Source: DATFPQ01 sp035264765 (GTDB taxonomy: Bacteria > Actinomycetota > Actinomycetes > Actinomycetales > Angustibacteraceae). Taken from it: a stretch of 6,603 nt of DNA. A program made the position numbers and the translations under genes. The notes below the pieces were generated by a model. It had not been told where the DNA came from and ran no database searches. It saw nothing but the letters and a program-made list of their open reading frames with translations. The DNA is taken from contig DATFPQ010000220.1 of the NCBI GenBank assembly GCA_035264765.1, forward strand, positions 1-6,603, in the 5' to 3' direction. Each line of letters opens with the position of its first letter. Position 1 is the stretch's first letter. Of the stretch, positions 4,451-6,603 are shown in pieces.

Positions 4451-6581
4451 AGCCGGCAAGCGCCAGCACCAGCGGCAGCACCTCGTCGGCACCCGCCCGG
4501 CGCAGCGCCCGGGCCGCGATGGTCACTGTCCAGCGAGAGTCCGCCAGGTCGTCGACGAGCAGCACGGGGCCGTCGACGTCGCGCAGCCGGTGCGCCAGCT
4601 CCGGGCCCACCGCCACCCGGTCCCAGACGCCGGCCAGGCGGAACGCGCTGTTGCCGCCCGGCTCTCCGGTCGGGCCGCCATCCACCGTCACCAGCGCGGG
4701 CAGCAGCTCCAGCCGGCCGATCTGCGCGATGCCGTGCGCCAGGCTGCTCACCAGCGCCGGGTGCCGACGGGAGGCCATGGGGACGACCGCCACCGGCCGG
4801 CGCGACCAGCCCCAGTCGCGCAGGACTCCCACGCAGGCGTCCAGCAGGGCGGGGTCCACCGGCTGGTCCGGCGCGTCCAGCAGGCTGCGCAGCCGGGTTC
4901 CCCAGCCCAGGTCGGTGAGCCGGGCCACGGCCCGCCCCGGCGACGGCCGTTCCGCGGGGTCGATGCGGCCGCTGACCGGGACGCCCAGCCGGCTCATGCC
5001 GCTCGGCCACTGGACCCGTGGCTCCAGCTCGACGCCGGCCCGGCGCAACCGCTCGTCGGCCAGCTCACGGGCCGCCTCCGGCAGCGTCGTCGGGTACCAG
5101 GGGCCGGCGCACCCGTCGCAACGCCCACACGGCTGGGCGGTGTCGTCGTCGAGGGCCTGCTGCAGGAAGGCCATCCGGCAACCGGTCGTCGTCTCGTACT
5201 CGACCATCAGCCGTTGCTCTCGCTCGCGCGCCACGCTCACCCGCTCATACCGCTCGGCGTCGTAGCTCCACGGCCGGCCGGTGCCGATCCAGCCGCCCGT
5301 CACCCGCGAGACGGCGCCGTCGACGTCCAGCACCTTGAGCAGCAGCTCCAGCCGGGTCCGCCGGATGTCGACCACCGTCTCCAGCGCCGCGGTCGACACC
5401 GGCTTGCTCGCGCCGTCGAGCGCGGTGAGCACCGCGGCGGCCTGGTCCTGGCGGGGCATCGAGGTGCTGGCGAAGTAGCGCCAGATGTCACGGTCCTCCG
5501 GACCGGGAAGCAGCAGGACGTCGGCGCGCTCGGTGGCCCGGCCGGCCCGGCCGACCTGCTGGTAGTACGCGATCGGCGAGGACGGCGCGCCCACGTGCAC
5601 CACGAAGCCGAGGTCCGGCTTGTCGAAGCCCATCCCCAGCGCGCTGGTGGCGACCAGCGCCTTGACCCGGTTGTCGCGCAGCGCCTCCTCGGCCGACTGC
5701 CGCTCGGCCGGGTCGGTGCGGCCGGTGTAGGCCAGCACGTCGTGGCCCTGTGCGCGCAGGGCGGCAGCGAGGTCCTCGGCCGCGGAGACGGTGAGGCAGT
5801 AGACGATGCCGCTTCCCGGCAGGTCCCGAAGGTGCGCCATCAGCCAGGCCATCCGCGACGGGGCGTCCGGCAGCCGCAGGACGCCCAGCCGGAGACTGCG
5901 CCGCGCCAGCGGACCGCGCAGGGTCAGCACCTCGTGCCCGCCGGCACCGAGCTGCTCCACCACGTCCTCGACCACCCGGGCGTTCGCCGTGGCCGTCGTC
6001 GCCAGGACGGGCGTGCCGTCGGGCAGCCCCAGGAGGAGGTCCCGGATGCGCCGGTAGTCGGGGCGGAAGTCGTGACCCCAGTCGCTGATGCAGTGGGCCT
6101 CGTCCACGACCAGCAGGCCGCACCGGGCGGCGAGGTCCGGCAGCTGCTCGGAACGGAACCTCGGGTTGTTCAGCCGCTCCGGACTGACCAGCAGCACGTC
6201 GACCTCGTCCGCGGCCAGAGCCGCGCCGACCTGACCCCACTCGTCGGCGTTCGCGGAGTTGAGCGTCACCGCCCGCACACCGGCCCGCGCGGCCGCCGCC
6301 ACCTGGTCGCGCATCAGGGCCAGCAGCGGCGAGACGATCAGGGTGGGTCCGGCCCCCTGCGCGCGGCGCAGCGCGGTGGCGACGAAGTAGACGGCGGACT
6401 TGCCCCAGCCGGTGCGCTGCACCACCAGCACGCGCCGGCGGCCCTCGACGAGCGCCTCCACCGCCTCCAGCTGCCCCTCGCGGAACGTTGCGTCCGGCCG
6501 GCCGACCAGGGTGCACAGGACGGCGTGCGCGCGGTCGGCCAGCACAGGGCCGTCGAGGGTCTGGGGGAGTGCGTCGCTCAT
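4449..6581 (-). CDS. recQ: RecQ-family DNA helicase with C-terminal phosphoribosyltransferase-like domain
   Basis: This 710-aa protein is an ATP-dependent superfamily 2 helicase, expected to unwind DNA with 3'-5' polarity in recombination and repair. Motifs in order: motif 0 FREGQLEAV (33-41), Walker A QRTGWGKS (55-62), Ia IVSPLLALMRDQV (82-94), DEAH (160-163) with the RecQ aromatic loop to 176, III LATTATAN (193-200), IV GIVYCLT (258-264), V VATSALGMGFDKPD (310-323), VI QQVGRAGR (341-348). A four-Cys zinc site follows (C468, C485, C488, C491). There is no recognisable HRDC domain. Instead residues about 545-710 look like a type I phosphoribosyltransferase (PRTase) fold with VLLVDDLADSRWTVT (673-687) at the PRPP-loop position. 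Walker A has QRTGWGKS instead of the usual PTGGGKS. I chose ATG 6581 over an in-frame GTG at 6590, because that GTG overlaps the proposed -10 element. The helicase assignment is firm. The role of the C-terminal domain is inferred. Confidence 0.93.
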   Translation of the reverse strand: MSDALPQTLDGPVLADRAHAVLCTLVGRPDATFREGQLEAVEALVEGRRRVLVVQRTGWGKSAVYFVATALRRAQGAGPTLIVSPLLALMRDQVAAAARAGVRAVTLNSANADEWGQVGAALAADEVDVLLVSPERLNNPRFRSEQLPDLAARCGLLVVDEAHCISDWGHDFRPDYRRIRDLLLGLPDGTPVLATTATANARVVEDVVEQLGAGGHEVLTLRGPLARRSLRLGVLRLPDAPSRMAWLMAHLRDLPGSGIVYCLTVSAAEDLAAALRAQGHDVLAYTGRTDPAERQSAEEALRDNRVKALVATSALGMGFDKPDLGFVVHVGAPSSPIAYYQQVGRAGRATERADVLLLPGPEDRDIWRYFASTSMPRQDQAAAVLTALDGASKPVSTAALETVVDIRRTRLELLLKVLDVDGAVSRVTGGWIGTGRPWSYDAERYERVSVAREREQRLMVEYETTTGCRMAFLQQALDDDTAQPCGRCDGCAGPWYPTTLPEAARELADERLRRAGVELEPRVQWPSGMSRLGVPVSGRIDPAERPSPGRAVARLTDLGWGTRLRSLLDAPDQPVDPALLDACVGVLRDWGWSRRPVAVVPMASRRHPALVSSLAHGIAQIGRLELLPALVTVDGGPTGEPGGNSAFRLAGVWDRVAVGPELAHRLRDVDGPVLLVDDLADSRWTVTIAARALRRAGADEVLPLVLALAG

Positions 6582-6588
6582 TCCCGGC

Positions 6589-6594
6589 ACGGTA
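6589..6594 (-). promoter_or_regulatory. Probable -10 element of a leaderless promoter for recQ
   Basis: On the minus strand TACCGT lies 7 nt (GCCGGGA) before ATG 6581, the same hexamer and spacing as before the ABC-F gene. It fits TANNNT at leaderless distance, and there is no typical Shine-Dalgarno sequence. The window ends 9 nt upstream, so the -35 region cannot be seen. Confidence 0.5.
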
Positions 6595-6603
6595 CGGCGG
6601 ACC

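Noticed and set aside
3064..5265. A 733-codon open frame on the + strand spanning the transporter and running antisense into recQ
   Set aside because: It is out of frame with a transporter that has clear MFS motifs, and antisense to a helicase with all RecQ motifs. Its translation is Arg/Pro/Gly-rich low complexity, typical of shadow frames in G+C-rich DNA.
226..6581. The whole window as one new defence or conflict system built on RecQ and ABC-F
   Set aside because: The genes alternate strand, each has its own start region and they are separated by terminators or convergent junctions. There is no integrase, restriction, toxin-antitoxin or nuclease partner.
6582..6590. Alternative GTG start three codons upstream for recQ
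   Set aside because: The GTG overlaps the proposed -10 hexamer, and ATG 6581 matches the same module as the ABC-F start. The difference is only three residues.

Overview
The window looks like a chromosomal segment of a high-GC Gram-positive bacterium (Actinomycetota). The support is a strongly G+C-rich third codon position in every gene, long meaningless open frames on both strands, a stand-alone soluble acyl-ACP desaturase of the DesA1/DesA2 kind, start regions that look leaderless (a TANNNT hexamer 6-8 nt before the start codon), and U-tract-poor terminator hairpins. I cannot name a genus from the sequence alone. Almost all of the window is coding, with no RNA gene, insertion sequence, CRISPR array or prophage signature.

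Layout, left to right. A small basic protein of unknown function (75 aa, + strand, 12-239) converges on and overlaps by 14 nt the 3' end of an ABC-F family twin-ATPase gene (- strand, 226-1863). A 159-nt divergent promoter region follows. It holds a TANNNT -10-like element for the ABC-F gene and a 22-bp near-perfect palindrome (1979-2000) in front of a diiron acyl-ACP desaturase gene (+ strand, 2023-2961). A 17-bp hairpin terminator (2979-3016) separates the desaturase from a 12-TM major facilitator transporter with a GTG start (+ strand, 3071-4426). The transporter converges on a RecQ-type helicase gene (- strand, 4449-6581). A short hairpin (4429-4450) fills the 22-nt gap between them and runs into the recQ stop codon.

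The genes do not form one operon. Each has its own start region, and strands run + - + + -. I see no evidence that they act in one pathway: they cover ribosome-associated ATPase activity, membrane lipid unsaturation, small-molecule transport and DNA repair.

The points most worth a second look are: the RecQ protein, whose C-terminus is a phosphoribosyltransferase-like domain with an altered PRPP loop in place of HRDC; a 21-nt promoter/start module shared at 19 of 21 positions by the ABC-F and recQ genes; and the palindromic operator of the desaturase, which has no regulator gene beside it.
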